From contig NJEL02000002.1 in the NCBI GenBank assembly GCA_002254825.2, positions 1 through 35,312 of the forward strand: DNA of 35,312 bases, given 5' to 3'. This document shows positions 1-7,803 of the stretch, piece after piece. The DNA is from Methanosarcinales archaeon ex4572_44 (GTDB taxonomy: Archaea > Halobacteriota > Methanosarcinia > Methanosarcinales > EX4572-44). The notes under the pieces are model-generated. The model was not told the DNA's origin and made no database searches. It saw nothing but the letters and a program-made list of their open reading frames with translations. The stretch's first letter is position 1. Each line of letters begins with the position of its first letter. The translations under genes and the position numbers were made by a program.

Positions 1-146
1 AGGTCAGGTATCTGTGGAGCAACCACAATATCAACACCCTGTTCCGAGACCTTTTCACAGATCCTTGCTATTTCAACTGCTTTTTTACCAACGGACTCTG
101 AATAAGTCTTGAAGTTTAGGACAATGACTGGACTACTCAAACTCAT
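1..146 (-). CDS. tpiA: Triosephosphate isomerase, 5' part (runs off the window)
   Basis: Glycolytic/gluconeogenic enzyme that interconverts dihydroxyacetone phosphate and glyceraldehyde 3-phosphate in the cytoplasm. Only the first 48 codons are present. The product begins MSLSSPVIVLNFKTY and carries the family's N-terminal strand with the catalytic-site Asn and Lys of the NFK motif (residues 11-13), then VAPQIPDL, which fits the archaeal short form. The ATG at 146 is preferred because a GGTGAG ribosome binding site lies 5 nt upstream; a TTG one codon earlier would be too close to it. The gene is divergent from the PUA gene. Identification rests on a short stretch, but the motif is distinctive. 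Confidence 0.85.
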   Translation of the reverse strand, partial: MSLSSPVIVLNFKTYSESVGKKAVEIARICEKVSEQGVDIVVAPQIPD

Positions 147-491
147 CAATACTCACCAAGTATCAAAACGGGGTTGACCAACTATAAACTTTCCGCCTTT
201 GAATCCAAACGGGACTGTTGACCAAATCAAATAAGCAACCAGAACAGAAATCGAAGATAATGATCACTATTATTCCTATTCCAGCCATTTCGCTGTGCTT
301 CTTTATTTCACAAGTATATTTTGATTATATACTAATCAAGAGAATCTTTCAGATCCCCATTAAAACCAAATAAGTTGAGAGCCCGGATCACGCGGTTGTC
401 TCAATATTGCAGCAAGCTTATTTAGCCTTACTGAGCGTCTGTTTATATATGTTAGTGTTTGGAGATGTTTTGTGTGAGATCGGATGAACTC
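147..491. other. Divergent intergenic region, tpiA / PUA gene
   Basis: About 345 nt without a recognisable gene. It holds the ribosome binding site of tpiA at its left edge and an A/T-rich part with a 7-bp inverted repeat (AGTATAT at 313-319 and ATATACT at 327-333, 7-nt spacer). The repeat could be a regulatory site or promoter element for tpiA. A TATA box for the rightward gene lies at 442-449. No tRNA, snoRNA C/D boxes or short conserved ORF was seen. Confidence 0.5.
442..449 (+). promoter_or_regulatory. TATA box of the PUA-domain gene
   Basis: TTTATATA, an archaeal consensus-type TATA box. Transcription would be expected about 25 nt downstream, near 470-475. That lies after the TTG (459) and ATG (465) candidate starts and before the ATG at 492, and so decides in favour of 492. 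Confidence 0.6.
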
Positions 492-947
492 ATGAAGATC
501 CGACTGATTGCCGATTATCAGTTTGGACGTGGCACGGGCAGGCTGCTCTTTTCAGATGATGTTGCTGTGACTCACTCCAGAACAGGGCGCATCCGCCAGG
601 TATTCGAGGATGGCGAGCGGCTGGCAACTCTCCGTGCTCGCGATGGAATGCTCACCCTCAGTATCCGTGGCGCTGTAAAGCTTCACAAGTCCCTCCCATA
701 CCCCATAGTGCGGGTCGTGGTCAGTAGTGAAGCAGCACCTTTTGTTGCAGAGGGAAAAACTGCCTTTGCAAAGCATGCGATAGACGTCGATCCAGAGATT
801 CGTTCAGGCGAGGAAGTCCTGATCGTGAACGAGTCAGATGACCTGCTTGGTGTTGGAAAAGCACTGCTTGCACCCACTGAGATGCTCTCTGCCATGCGTG
901 GCGTTGGCGTAGAGACACGATTTGGAGTGGGAAAGATTGAAAAGTGA
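492..947 (+). CDS. PUA-domain RNA-binding protein, function unknown
   Basis: 151 residues starting MKIRLIADYQFGRG. The C-terminal half (about residues 68-150) reads as a PUA fold: VVVSSEAAPFVAEGKTAFAKH, the DPEIRSGEEVLIV strand, then LLGVGKALL and a Gly-rich end. PUA domains bind structured RNA and occur in tRNA-guanine transglycosylases, pseudouridine synthases and the MCT-1 family. The N-terminal 65 residues resemble the small pre-PUA domain found in archaeosine-related proteins, and no catalytic domain is present. It lies 91 nt upstream of the S6e gene, which has its own promoter, so an RNA modification or ribosome-related role is only a guess. A start at 465 would add nine residues, but the TATA position argues against it. 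Confidence 0.7.
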   Translation: MKIRLIADYQFGRGTGRLLFSDDVAVTHSRTGRIRQVFEDGERLATLRARDGMLTLSIRGAVKLHKSLPYPIVRVVVSSEAAPFVAEGKTAFAKHAIDVDPEIRSGEEVLIVNESDDLLGVGKALLAPTEMLSAMRGVGVETRFGVGKIEK

Positions 948-983
948 ATGGCTGCAGACTCGCTTTCCCCGGAACACGACAAG

Positions 984-992
984 TTTTAAGTA
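984..992 (+). promoter_or_regulatory. TATA-like element of rps6e
   Basis: TTTTAAGTA, a TATA-like box about 50 nt before the S6e ATG. The predicted transcript start near 1012 leaves a leader of roughly 25 nt containing the AAGGTGA ribosome binding site at 1024-1030. A very similar motif occurs at 1761-1769 upstream of L3. Confidence 0.45.
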
Positions 993-1038
993 GAGTCGAC
1001 TGCAAGTAAGGAGACTATACTTCAAGGTGACGTATTCA

Positions 1039-1482
1039 ATGGCAGATTTCAGAGTTGTAATTTCAGACCCTTCAACAGGGAAGTCGCATCAGGTTGAGGT
1101 GAGCGGAAGCCAGGCGAACAAATTCATCACACAGAGAATAGGTGATACAATCGAGGGGGATGCTGCCGGGCTTGGCGGTTACACCCTGAAGATCACAGGT
1201 GGGAGTGATAAAGATGGTTTTTCCATGCGTCCTGACCTACCAGGTCCAGCGAGGAGAAAGTTACTCGTATCAAAGAGCACAGGTTTCAAGCCAAAGAGGG
1301 CTGGCTTGCGCAGGAGAAAGGCTTACCGCGGCAGGGAGATCTCAAGTGAGACTGGTCAGATAAATCTCGTCGTAATCGAACACGGCAGAAAGACGGTAGA
1401 CGAGATATTCGCCCCACCACAAGAAGAAACAAAAGCAGAAGAGACAGGGGAAGCAATAGAAGAAATGGTGGGCGAGGAGTGA
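1039..1482 (+). CDS. rps6e: Small ribosomal subunit protein eS6
   Basis: 147-residue archaeal/eukaryotic-type 30S protein. The S6e core (residues about 1-125) is clear: MADFRVVISDPSTGKSHQVEV, then GFSMRPDLPGPARRKLL and KPKRAGLRRRKAYRGR, which matches the conserved basic rRNA-binding segment. The last 25 residues are a Glu-rich acidic tail that is likely disordered. The start is set at ATG 1039, eight nt after AAGGTGA; a GTG at 1027 lies inside that binding site. In many archaea translation-factor genes follow eS6, but here a 533-nt gap follows, so eS6 appears to be its own transcription unit. Confidence 0.95.
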   Translation: MADFRVVISDPSTGKSHQVEVSGSQANKFITQRIGDTIEGDAAGLGGYTLKITGGSDKDGFSMRPDLPGPARRKLLVSKSTGFKPKRAGLRRRKAYRGREISSETGQINLVVIEHGRKTVDEIFAPPQEETKAEETGEAIEEMVGEE

Positions 1483-2015
1483 ACACCTCTATAATTCAAT
1501 TTATAATCACTCAAGAAACGCGCCAATAACAGGAACCGTTGTCATCGCGCTTTGTAACTGTCATCTCCGAGCATTACAGCTTAGATGACATAGTCCATGG
1601 CGCCACTCTACAACCATACTATCGCGTAGTATTGCGGAAAAAAGTCTGTTGTTGTCAGTTGAATCAAGCTTTAGTTACGCTACTGCTGGTTTCGGATTAT
1701 GGTGTAGGCAAGATTTTTGCACTGAAACGGAGAGATCTCATAGCACTGGTTGTACACAATCTTTAAGTACGATGAGTTTGTTTGGATGGGTGTTGAAGCT
1801 GTCCATTTCCGAATGAGTGATTTCGGGTTGGATTTGTGAAGTGTATGGTTGGCTGACGGTGGCGTTGGGCTGATATGCCTGTGTGTGCTTATGTCAGGCT
1901 CTATTTGCGATGACCAAAAGCGTGTATTACGTTTGTTCAGTTGGATTATACATTTTTCTATGACTATTGTCATCGGTTTCATAGATAGATACATTGTAGT
2001 GAGAGGAGTTAAGAG
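1483..2015. other. 533-nt non-coding stretch before the L3 gene
   Basis: No convincing gene on either strand; the open frames here have no recognisable product and no ribosome binding site. There is a TATA-like CTTTAAGTA at 1761-1769, resembling the S6e promoter, and a second TATA-like ATTATACAT at 1945-1953. Use of the first would give L3 a leader of about 225 nt, use of the second about 40 nt. GAGAGGAG at 2001-2008 is the L3 ribosome binding site. I found no tRNA, SRP, RNase P or C/D-box pattern by eye. Confidence 0.5.
1945..1953 (+). promoter_or_regulatory. Candidate TATA box for the ribosomal protein operon
   Basis: ATTATACAT, about 65 nt upstream of the L3 ATG. Transcription from about 1975 would give a 40-nt leader with the GAGAGGAG binding site. 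A competing candidate is CTTTAAGTA at 1761-1769. Confidence 0.35.
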
Positions 2016-3029
2016 ATGCCCACCATTCATAGACCGCGGCGCGGGTCACTGGCTTATAGTCCTAGGAAGAGAGCAAAGAGTGAAGTGCCGCAGATAAAAG
2101 CCTGGCCAGAGAGTGATGAGGTGAAGTTGTTGGGCTTTGCTGGTTATAAGGCTGGGATGAGCCATGTGGTGATGCTTGATAGTAAGCCGAACAGCCCGAC
2201 TGAGGGCATGGAAGTGTCTGTCTCTGCCACTGTGGTAGAGGTTCCTGAGATGCGGGTTGCGGCAATACGTGGATATGCTAATGGCACTCATGGAAAGAGG
2301 GTGGTAGGAGAGGCGTGGGCGAGAGAGCAGGATAAAGAACTTTCGAAGAGTTTTCGTGTTCCAGATGAGGGGAATGGGAAACAGTTGGAGGATCTGGAGA
2401 AGCTGGTTGAGTCCGGGGTGATCAGTGAGCTCCGAGCAGTTCTTCACACGCGTGCCCACAAGATTACAGGCATACCGAAGAAGAAGCCTGATCTGATGGA
2501 GACCGGTATCGGTGGTGGCGAGCCTATGGCGTCTTTTGAGTTTGCAAAATCGATTCTGGGAACAACGGTGAGGATAGGTGATCTCTTCAAGGCTGGTGAT
2601 ATCATCGATGTTGTTGCGGTGACAACTGGTAAAGGAACACAGGGTCCTGTGAAGCGTTGGGGTATCAGTCTAATGAAAAACAAGCATTCCAGGGCAGGTA
2701 GTAAAAGGCAGGTAGGAAATCTTGGGCCATGGAGTCCTGCACATGTGAGTTGGAGGGTTCCACAACTTGGACAGACTGGGTATCAGCAGAGAACCGATTT
2801 TAACAAGATGATACTCAAGATCGGGGATGGTGGTGAGGAGAATATAACGCCTTCGAACGGTTTCATAAATTATGGTGTTGTTAGGAATGAGTACGTCCTG
2901 ATCAAGGGCAGTGTACCAGGCCCTGTTAAAAGGCTTATACGGATGAGACACGCGATGAGGCCGAAGGGTGAGCCAGTGGAGCCGCAGATACTGAATATAA
3001 GCCTTAAGTCTACACAAGGGGTGGGATAG
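2016..3029 (+). CDS. rpl3: Large ribosomal subunit protein uL3
   Basis: 337-residue archaeal-length L3, first gene of the long ribosomal operon. The N-terminus MPTIHRPRRGSLAYSPRKRA is the canonical archaeal/eukaryotic start. The GKGTQGPVKRWGI block (about residue 205) and the HSRAGSKRQVGNLGPWSP loop (about 225-242) form the extension that reaches towards the peptidyl transferase centre, and GYQQRTDFNK follows. It binds 23S rRNA early in assembly. The ATG at 2016 follows GAGAGGAG by 7 nt. TAG at 3027 ends it one base before the L4 ATG. Confidence 0.97.
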   Translation: MPTIHRPRRGSLAYSPRKRAKSEVPQIKAWPESDEVKLLGFAGYKAGMSHVVMLDSKPNSPTEGMEVSVSATVVEVPEMRVAAIRGYANGTHGKRVVGEAWAREQDKELSKSFRVPDEGNGKQLEDLEKLVESGVISELRAVLHTRAHKITGIPKKKPDLMETGIGGGEPMASFEFAKSILGTTVRIGDLFKAGDIIDVVAVTTGKGTQGPVKRWGISLMKNKHSRAGSKRQVGNLGPWSPAHVSWRVPQLGQTGYQQRTDFNKMILKIGDGGEENITPSNGFINYGVVRNEYVLIKGSVPGPVKRLIRMRHAMRPKGEPVEPQILNISLKSTQGVG

Positions 3030-3030
3030 A

Positions 3031-3783
3031 ATGGAAGTAGCTGTCTTTGATCTTACAGGTGAAAAGGCGAGGGAGATCAGGTTGCCTCTGGTATTTATGG
3101 AAGCCTATAGGCCAGACTTAATCAAGAGGGCTGTTCTTGCGGCACAGGCAAATCGTCAACAGCCTTATGGTCCACACAGGTATGCTGGCATGAATACGTC
3201 TGCTGCGAGCTGGGGTGTTGGTCGTGGTGTTTCGAGGGTTCCGCGACTCACCAATGCAAGAAGAGCGGCGCGTGTTCCGCAGGCTGTCGGTGGACGACGT
3301 GCACATCCTCCGAAGCCTGAGGCGCTGAGGGGTGAGAAGGTTAACAGGAAAGAGCGGAGAAAAGCGATTGCTTCAGCGATAGCTGCAACATGTTCAGAGG
3401 AACTTGTGGAGAGGCGCGGTCACAGGTTTGCGGGAAGTCTTCCAATAGTGGTTGTGGACGAGCTTGAATCGCTGACCCGCACGAGTGATGTCCTGGATCT
3501 TGCAATGAAGATCAATGTTCATGATGATCTTATGAGAGCGAAAAATGGGAAGAAGGTTAGAGCCGGAAAGGGTAAGATGCGGGGCAGGAGATACAAGAGA
3601 CCGAAGAGTTTTCTGATAGTTGTTAGTGAGGACAGGGGTATCATCAGGGCCGGGAGAAACCTGCCTGGTGTTGACACTGTTACTGTTCAGCAGTTGAATG
3701 CAGAACTCCTTGCACCGGGCACGGTTGCTGGCAGACTGGTCATCTGGAGTGAGTCTGCAATACATCGCCTCGGGGAGGTATAA
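3031..3783 (+). CDS. rpl4: Large ribosomal subunit protein uL4
   Basis: 250 residues, the archaeal L4 length. The start MEVAVFDLTGEK is followed by the long loop that lines the exit tunnel: HRYAGMNTSAASWGVGRG, with Arg-rich RVPRLTNARRAARVPQAVGG (about residues 50-90). The C-terminal globular half contains KMRGRRYKRPKSFLIVV and PGVDTVTVQQLNAELLAPG. The ATG follows the L3 stop by a single base, so expression is probably coupled to L3. Its ribosome binding site GGGTGGGAT lies inside the L3 3' end. Confidence 0.97.
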   Translation: MEVAVFDLTGEKAREIRLPLVFMEAYRPDLIKRAVLAAQANRQQPYGPHRYAGMNTSAASWGVGRGVSRVPRLTNARRAARVPQAVGGRRAHPPKPEALRGEKVNRKERRKAIASAIAATCSEELVERRGHRFAGSLPIVVVDELESLTRTSDVLDLAMKINVHDDLMRAKNGKKVRAGKGKMRGRRYKRPKSFLIVVSEDRGIIRAGRNLPGVDTVTVQQLNAELLAPGTVAGRLVIWSESAIHRLGEV

Positions 3784-3786
3784 CGG

Positions 3787-4038
3787 ATGAAAGCGATCAA
3801 GTATCCATTTATCACAGAGAAGGCGACACTGCATATAGATGATGATAACAAGCTCCATTTCATGGTTGACATCAACACAACAAAACGCGAGATACAACGT
3901 GAGGTTGAGAAGCTATACGATGTTGATGTGGCAGATATAAACACTATGATAACACCCAAGGGCAAGAAGAAAGCGATTGTAACATTTACAGAAGCAGGCA
4001 CTGCAAGTGAGCTTGCATCAAGACTTGGAATATTCTAA
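3787..4038 (+). CDS. rpl23: Large ribosomal subunit protein uL23
   Basis: 83-residue tunnel-exit protein and docking site for SRP and Sec components. The start MKAIKYPFITEKATLHID and the motif KREIQREVEKLYDVDVADINTM are typical, ending in EAGTASELASRLGIF. The compact archaeal form lacks the long eukaryotic N-terminal tail. The ATG is 4 nt after the L4 stop, with GGGAGGTAT just ahead as binding site. Confidence 0.96.
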   Translation: MKAIKYPFITEKATLHIDDDNKLHFMVDINTTKREIQREVEKLYDVDVADINTMITPKGKKKAIVTFTEAGTASELASRLGIF

Positions 4039-4062
4039 ACGAAAGATGGTTGTGATGATTAT

Positions 4063-4779
4063 ATGGGAAAGAGAATAATTGCACAGAGCAGGGGTAAAGG
4101 CTCTCCCACGTACAAAGCACCCTCTCACAAGTTCAAAGCAGACCTTGAACACATCAAAACAAGGCAGGGTGAGACGGTCAAAGGCAGGATAGTGGAGCTC
4201 GTTCATGATACTGCACGTTCAGCCCCCATAGCAAAAGTTCAGCTCTCGAACAGAGAACAACACTTCATACTTGCGCCCGAAGGCGTCTCGGTTGGCGATG
4301 AGATAGCCTGTGGGGCATCGGCAGAGATCAAACAGGGCAACACGCTACCGATCTCGATGATCCCTGAAGGCATGCCGATCTGTAACGTTGAGAATCGACC
4401 ATGGGACGGTGGACGGTTTGCACGTGCATCAGGGACTTATGCAGTCCTGGTGGCTCACGATTCAGAGAAGACAGTCGTTCGGCTGCCGAGTGGCGGGATG
4501 AAATGGCTGGATCATAAGTGTCGTGCAACGATTGGGGTTGTTGCTGGTGGCGGAAGAGTGGAAAATCCACTCTTAAAGGCAGGAAAGAAGTTTCATAAGC
4601 TTAAAGCGCGAGCCAGAAAATGGCCAAGAGTTTCAGGTGTTGCGATGAACGCCGTTGACCATCCATTTGGTGGTGGTGGACGACAGCACGTAGGGCTTCC
4701 GACAACTGTGAGCAGGAACGCTCCACCAGGGCGAAAGGTCGGCTCGATTGCAGCAAGAAGAACAGGCAAGAGGCGGTAA
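4063..4779 (+). CDS. rpl2: Large ribosomal subunit protein uL2
   Basis: 238-residue L2, one of the most conserved rRNA-binding proteins near the peptidyl transferase centre. The product begins MGKRIIAQSRGKGSPTYKAP. The C-terminal block around residues 205-225 (VAMNAVDHPFGGGGRQH) contains the His of the conserved GGG(K/R)xxH region implicated in subunit association and catalysis. It follows L23 after 24 nt and precedes S19 by 4 nt. Confidence 0.97.
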   Translation: MGKRIIAQSRGKGSPTYKAPSHKFKADLEHIKTRQGETVKGRIVELVHDTARSAPIAKVQLSNREQHFILAPEGVSVGDEIACGASAEIKQGNTLPISMIPEGMPICNVENRPWDGGRFARASGTYAVLVAHDSEKTVVRLPSGGMKWLDHKCRATIGVVAGGGRVENPLLKAGKKFHKLKARARKWPRVSGVAMNAVDHPFGGGGRQHVGLPTTVSRNAPPGRKVGSIAARRTGKRR

Positions 4780-4783
4780 AATT

Positions 4784-5194
4784 ATGGCAAAGAAGGGAGC
4801 GACACGATTACCGAAGAGAAAGGGCGAGTTCACGTATCGCGGCAAGCTAATGGAAGAACTGAAAAGTATGAGTATCGAAGAGTTTGCAGAAATAGTCAAT
4901 GCCCGCCCGCGAAGAAGCCTCAAGCGAGGCTTGTCTGATGATGAGAAAAAAGTGCTTGATAAGCTCAGAAGTGACGGGGTGGTACGCACACACCTTCGAG
5001 AGATGATAATACTCCCTGAGATGGTGGATCGGAAGATCTCGGTTTATAGCGGAAGGGAGTTTGTATCCGTAACAATACAGCCAGAGATGCTTGGACACCG
5101 CCTAGGAGAGTTTGCATCCACGAGAAAAATGGTGAGGCACGGCTCGGCAGGCGTTGGAGCAACCAAGTCCAGCAAGTTCGTACCGTTGAAGTGA
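4784..5194 (+). CDS. rps19: Small ribosomal subunit protein uS19
   Basis: 136-residue head protein of the 30S subunit near the A-site tRNA. The true start is ATG 4784 (MAKKGATRLPKRKGEFTYRG), 4 nt after the L2 stop and preceded by GAGGCGGT. Upstream in-frame TTG codons fall inside L2 and are not used. The conserved end reads RKMVRHGSAGVGATKSSKF. Archaeal/eukaryotic-type N-terminal extension (about residues 1-50) is present. Confidence 0.96.
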   Translation: MAKKGATRLPKRKGEFTYRGKLMEELKSMSIEEFAEIVNARPRRSLKRGLSDDEKKVLDKLRSDGVVRTHLREMIILPEMVDRKISVYSGREFVSVTIQPEMLGHRLGEFASTRKMVRHGSAGVGATKSSKFVPLK

Positions 5195-5206
5195 GGTGAA
5201 AAATAC

Positions 5207-5656
5207 TTGGCAAGGGTTAACTACTCAGTTGAAGCAGATCCCAATAATACTGCACGGGCAATGGGCTATGAGTTGCACATATCACCCAAGAAGTCAATAG
5301 AGCTCTGCAATACGCTGCGTGGCATGAAAACAACTACGGCAGGAGTTTTTCTTGAAGATGTTATCAACATGAGAAGACCTGTACCGTTCAAGAAATACAC
5401 CGCGGGTGCAGGGCACAAACCAGGCATGGGGTCTGGAAAATACCCTGTCAAGGTTGCGCGGGAGATACAGAGGTTGCTGGTGAGTGCAGAGGAGAATGCC
5501 AGATACAAGGGACTTGATCCTGAAGAGATGAAGATCATGCATATAGCAGTTAGAAAAGGTCGTGTTATACGTGGTTTCATGCCACGTGCAATGGGTCGTG
5601 CGACACCCAAGAATACAGAGACTGTGACGATTGAGATAATACTTCAGGAGGTATGA
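5207..5656 (+). CDS. rpl22: Large ribosomal subunit protein uL22
   Basis: 149 residues with a TTG start at 5207, preceded by GAGGTGA (spacing about 8 nt) just after the S19 stop; no ATG or GTG fits better. It begins MARVNYSVEADPNNTARAMG. The tunnel hairpin lies in the C-terminal part (HIAVRKGRVIRGFMPRAMGR) and the GRATPKNTETVTIEI ending is the family signature. The AKAMGYELHISPKKS-like segment marks the archaeal version. Confidence 0.96.
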   Translation: MARVNYSVEADPNNTARAMGYELHISPKKSIELCNTLRGMKTTTAGVFLEDVINMRRPVPFKKYTAGAGHKPGMGSGKYPVKVAREIQRLLVSAEENARYKGLDPEEMKIMHIAVRKGRVIRGFMPRAMGRATPKNTETVTIEIILQEV

Positions 5657-5662
5657 TTCAAG

Positions 5663-6574
5663 ATGGGTAGTGAGAAAAAATTTGTCCAGGAGGGTATAAA
5701 TCGGGCGCAGATTACAGAATATTTCATAAAACAACTGGATCGTGCCGGTTATGGTGGGATGACCATCAGCAGAACGCCTATGGGCACACAGATAACCGTC
5801 TTTGCAGAGAAACCCGGAATAATTATAGGAAAGGGTGGGCGCACGATCAGAAAGCTGACATCGGACGTAGCAGAACTATTCAATATGGACAATCCACAGA
5901 TCGATGTTCAGGAAGTGAAAGTTCCAGAGCTGAATGCCCAGATGATGGCGACACGGCTTGCAAATGCATTGGAACGTGGGATCTACTTCAGAAAAGCTGG
6001 CCATAACATGCTTCGACGGATCATGGAGTCAGGTGCTCTTGGTTGTGAGATTATTACTTCGGGTAAGTTCACTGGTTCGCGATCACGTGTCCAGAAATTT
6101 GTTGCAGGTAATATCTTGCATGCTGGAAAGCCTGCCGAGGAACTGGTTGACGATGGTTTTGCAACAGCGATCAAGAAGCTTGGGACAATCGGTTGCCGGG
6201 TGCGAATAATCCCGCCTGGTGTGGAGATTCCTGGTCAGTTCCATACAACTCCAAGAACGGTTGAAGAGGTCTCCACTGAACCTGAAAAGCCTGCCGGGGT
6301 TGTTGAGATACTGGACGAGGCAAAGGCTGAAACAACAATTGAAGAGGAGATTATAGCTGAATCACCACCTGATACAGTTGTCGAAACACCTATCGAAACG
6401 ACAGAACCTGAAAGAGAAGAAGTTAAAGCTGATCTTGAAGAGGAGGTTGTGGTTGAGGTGCCTGGCGAGGCAGATGAAGAGACACGTATGCGTGGCGAGG
6501 TGCTTGAACACAAACACAAGGAGTATGATTATTGGCACCCTGTGAGCAGGGTCCATAAGAAAGAGGCGGAGTGA
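5663..6574 (+). CDS. rps3: Small ribosomal subunit protein uS3 with long acidic tail
   Basis: 303 residues. The KH type II domain is at about residues 20-95 with the RNA-binding loop IIIGKGGRTI (about 54-63). The S3 C-terminal domain follows with SGALGCEIITSGKFTGSRSR and ends at GQFHTTP (about 205). After that come about 80 extra residues dominated by Glu, Val, Thr and Pro (210-285), then a compact basic/aromatic end with YDYWHPVSRVHKK. Tails of this kind with a final HPV element occur in some methanogen S3 proteins as I recall. The start is ATG 5663, 6 nt after the L22 stop. Confidence 0.96.
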   Translation: MGSEKKFVQEGINRAQITEYFIKQLDRAGYGGMTISRTPMGTQITVFAEKPGIIIGKGGRTIRKLTSDVAELFNMDNPQIDVQEVKVPELNAQMMATRLANALERGIYFRKAGHNMLRRIMESGALGCEIITSGKFTGSRSRVQKFVAGNILHAGKPAEELVDDGFATAIKKLGTIGCRVRIIPPGVEIPGQFHTTPRTVEEVSTEPEKPAGVVEILDEAKAETTIEEEIIAESPPDTVVETPIETTEPEREEVKADLEEEVVVEVPGEADEETRMRGEVLEHKHKEYDYWHPVSRVHKKEAE

Positions 6575-6576
6575 AA

Positions 6577-6774
6577 ATGGCGATACTCAGACCAGATGAG
6601 ATTAGGAACATGAGCCGCGAAGAAATCGCTGACGAGCTTCTGAAACTGGAGAGCGATCTTGTGACCGAGAGGGCTCTGGCATCTGCGGGCGGTGCACCAG
6701 AGAAACCAGGCCGTATACAAGAGATCAGAAGAACCATAGCCAGGATCAAGACAATACAGGGCGGGATGAGATGA
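6577..6774 (+). CDS. rpl29: Large ribosomal subunit protein uL29
   Basis: 65-residue helical hairpin protein near the tunnel exit. The start MAILRPDEIRNMSREEIADE and the end IRRTIARIKTIQGGMR are diagnostic. A GTG at 6571 overlaps the S3 stop, but ATG 6577 is better placed behind GGAGTGA. Its stop overlaps the next gene in ATGA, which indicates translational coupling. Confidence 0.95.
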   Translation: MAILRPDEIRNMSREEIADELLKLESDLVTERALASAGGAPEKPGRIQEIRRTIARIKTIQGGMR

Positions 6775-7058
6775 AGATAACACCCTATAATCTGATATAC
6801 CATGAATTGATCGGGCTCAACCTAGCAGTAGCACGAAGCACAAACCCTTCTCAAGAGAGGATCAGCGGAATGGTTGTGGGCGAGACAAAGAACACACTCA
6901 TGATCGATACAGGTTGTGGCGAGAAGCAGATTCAGAAGAAGCACAACATATTTCACTTCAATCTCGAAGATCAGGTGGTATCGGTTGCGGGGAGCCTGCT
7001 CGTATCACGACCAGAAAACCGAATAAAAAAGAAGGGTAAGAGATATAAATTGAATTAA
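6771..7058 (+). CDS. rnp1: RNase P protein component 1 (Rpp29/Pop4 family)
   Basis: 95-residue protein subunit of the archaeal RNase P holoenzyme that processes tRNA 5' ends; it works with the catalytic RNA and the Rpp21 partner. The Sm-like barrel is evident: ELIGLNLAVARSTNPSQERISG, VVGETKNTLMID, then KKHNIFHFNL and SRPENRIKKKGKR. Its place between L29 and S17 is classic for archaea. The usual SUI1/eIF1 gene between L29 and this one is missing: the ATG of rnp1 overlaps the L29 stop, leaving no room. Confidence 0.93.
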   Translation: MKITPYNLIYHELIGLNLAVARSTNPSQERISGMVVGETKNTLMIDTGCGEKQIQKKHNIFHFNLEDQVVSVAGSLLVSRPENRIKKKGKRYKLN

Positions 7059-7071
7059 TGTGGTATTCACT

Positions 7072-7398
7072 ATGACGAGAGATATTGGACTTGATATTCA
7101 ATCACCAGAGAAGGAGTGTGATGATGTGAAATGCCCGTTTCATGGAAGGCTCTCAGTGCGTGGGAGTCTCCTGGACGGTGTCGTGATCAGCTCCAGGATG
7201 GAGAGAACTGTTGTGGTGGAGCGGACATTTGAGAGGAAGATTCAAAAATACGAGCGATTCGAGAAACGCAGAAGCAGGATTCATGCTCATAACCCGCCAT
7301 GCATCGATGCCGTGGAGGGTGATCGTGTTCGCATAGCAGAGTGCCGCCCCTTAAGTAAGACCAAGAGCTTTGTTGTGGTGGAGGTGCAGGAGAGATGA
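7072..7398 (+). CDS. rps17: Small ribosomal subunit protein uS17
   Basis: 108 residues, an archaeal S17 with the N-terminal CDDVKCPFHG segment (residues about 15-24) before the OB-fold core. GVVISSRMERTVVVERTFERK and KKRRSRIHAHNPPCID-type strands are the 16S rRNA-binding face. The start is uncertain: ATG 7072 gives MTRDIGLDIQSPEKE, while GTG 7060, directly after the rnp1 stop, would add four residues. The end overlaps L14 by 4 nt. Confidence 0.95.
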   Translation: MTRDIGLDIQSPEKECDDVKCPFHGRLSVRGSLLDGVVISSRMERTVVVERTFERKIQKYERFEKRRSRIHAHNPPCIDAVEGDRVRIAECRPLSKTKSFVVVEVQER

Positions 7399-7793
7399 GG
7401 GGGCTTAAGGCAGCGATCCCACGATCATTGAACTCCTCTTCACGGATTGCCTGTGCAGATAATACAGGTGCACGTGTTGTTGAACTCATATCGGTCAGGG
7501 GTTATCGCGGTGTCAAGAACAGACATCCGTGTGCGGGGATAGGTGACATGATAGTCGCATCTGTTAAGAAGGGCACACCTGAGATGCGAAAACAGATTGT
7601 CAACGCTGTTGTGATACGCCAGAAGAAGGAGTTCAGACGACCTAACGGGACACGGGTATCCTTTGAGGATAATGCTGTTGTGATCACTGATGAGTCAGGT
7701 ATTCCGAAGGGCAGTGAGATAAAAGGGCCTGTTGCGAGAGAGGTTGCGGATAGATTTGGAAAGATTGCATCCACTGCCACGATAGTTGTATGA
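7395..7793 (+). CDS. rpl14: Large ribosomal subunit protein uL14
   Basis: 132 residues. The conserved CADNTGARVVELISVRGY (about 16-33) and KGTPEMRKQIVNAVVIRQKK blocks are present, with the C-terminal EVADRFGKIASTATIVV ending. The protein lies at the subunit interface and forms bridges to 16S rRNA. ATG 7395 overlaps the S17 stop (ATGA) and sits 4 nt behind a GGAGGTGCAGGAG purine run. Confidence 0.97.
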   Translation: MRGLKAAIPRSLNSSSRIACADNTGARVVELISVRGYRGVKNRHPCAGIGDMIVASVKKGTPEMRKQIVNAVVIRQKKEFRRPNGTRVSFEDNAVVITDESGIPKGSEIKGPVAREVADRFGKIASTATIVV

Positions 7794-7803
7794 GGGATAA
7801 TTG

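Noticed and set aside
1539..1766. 75-codon open frame in the gap upstream of L3
   Set aside because: No ribosome binding site, no recognisable motif, and composition unlike its neighbours; it starts on a non-ATG codon and is best seen as chance.
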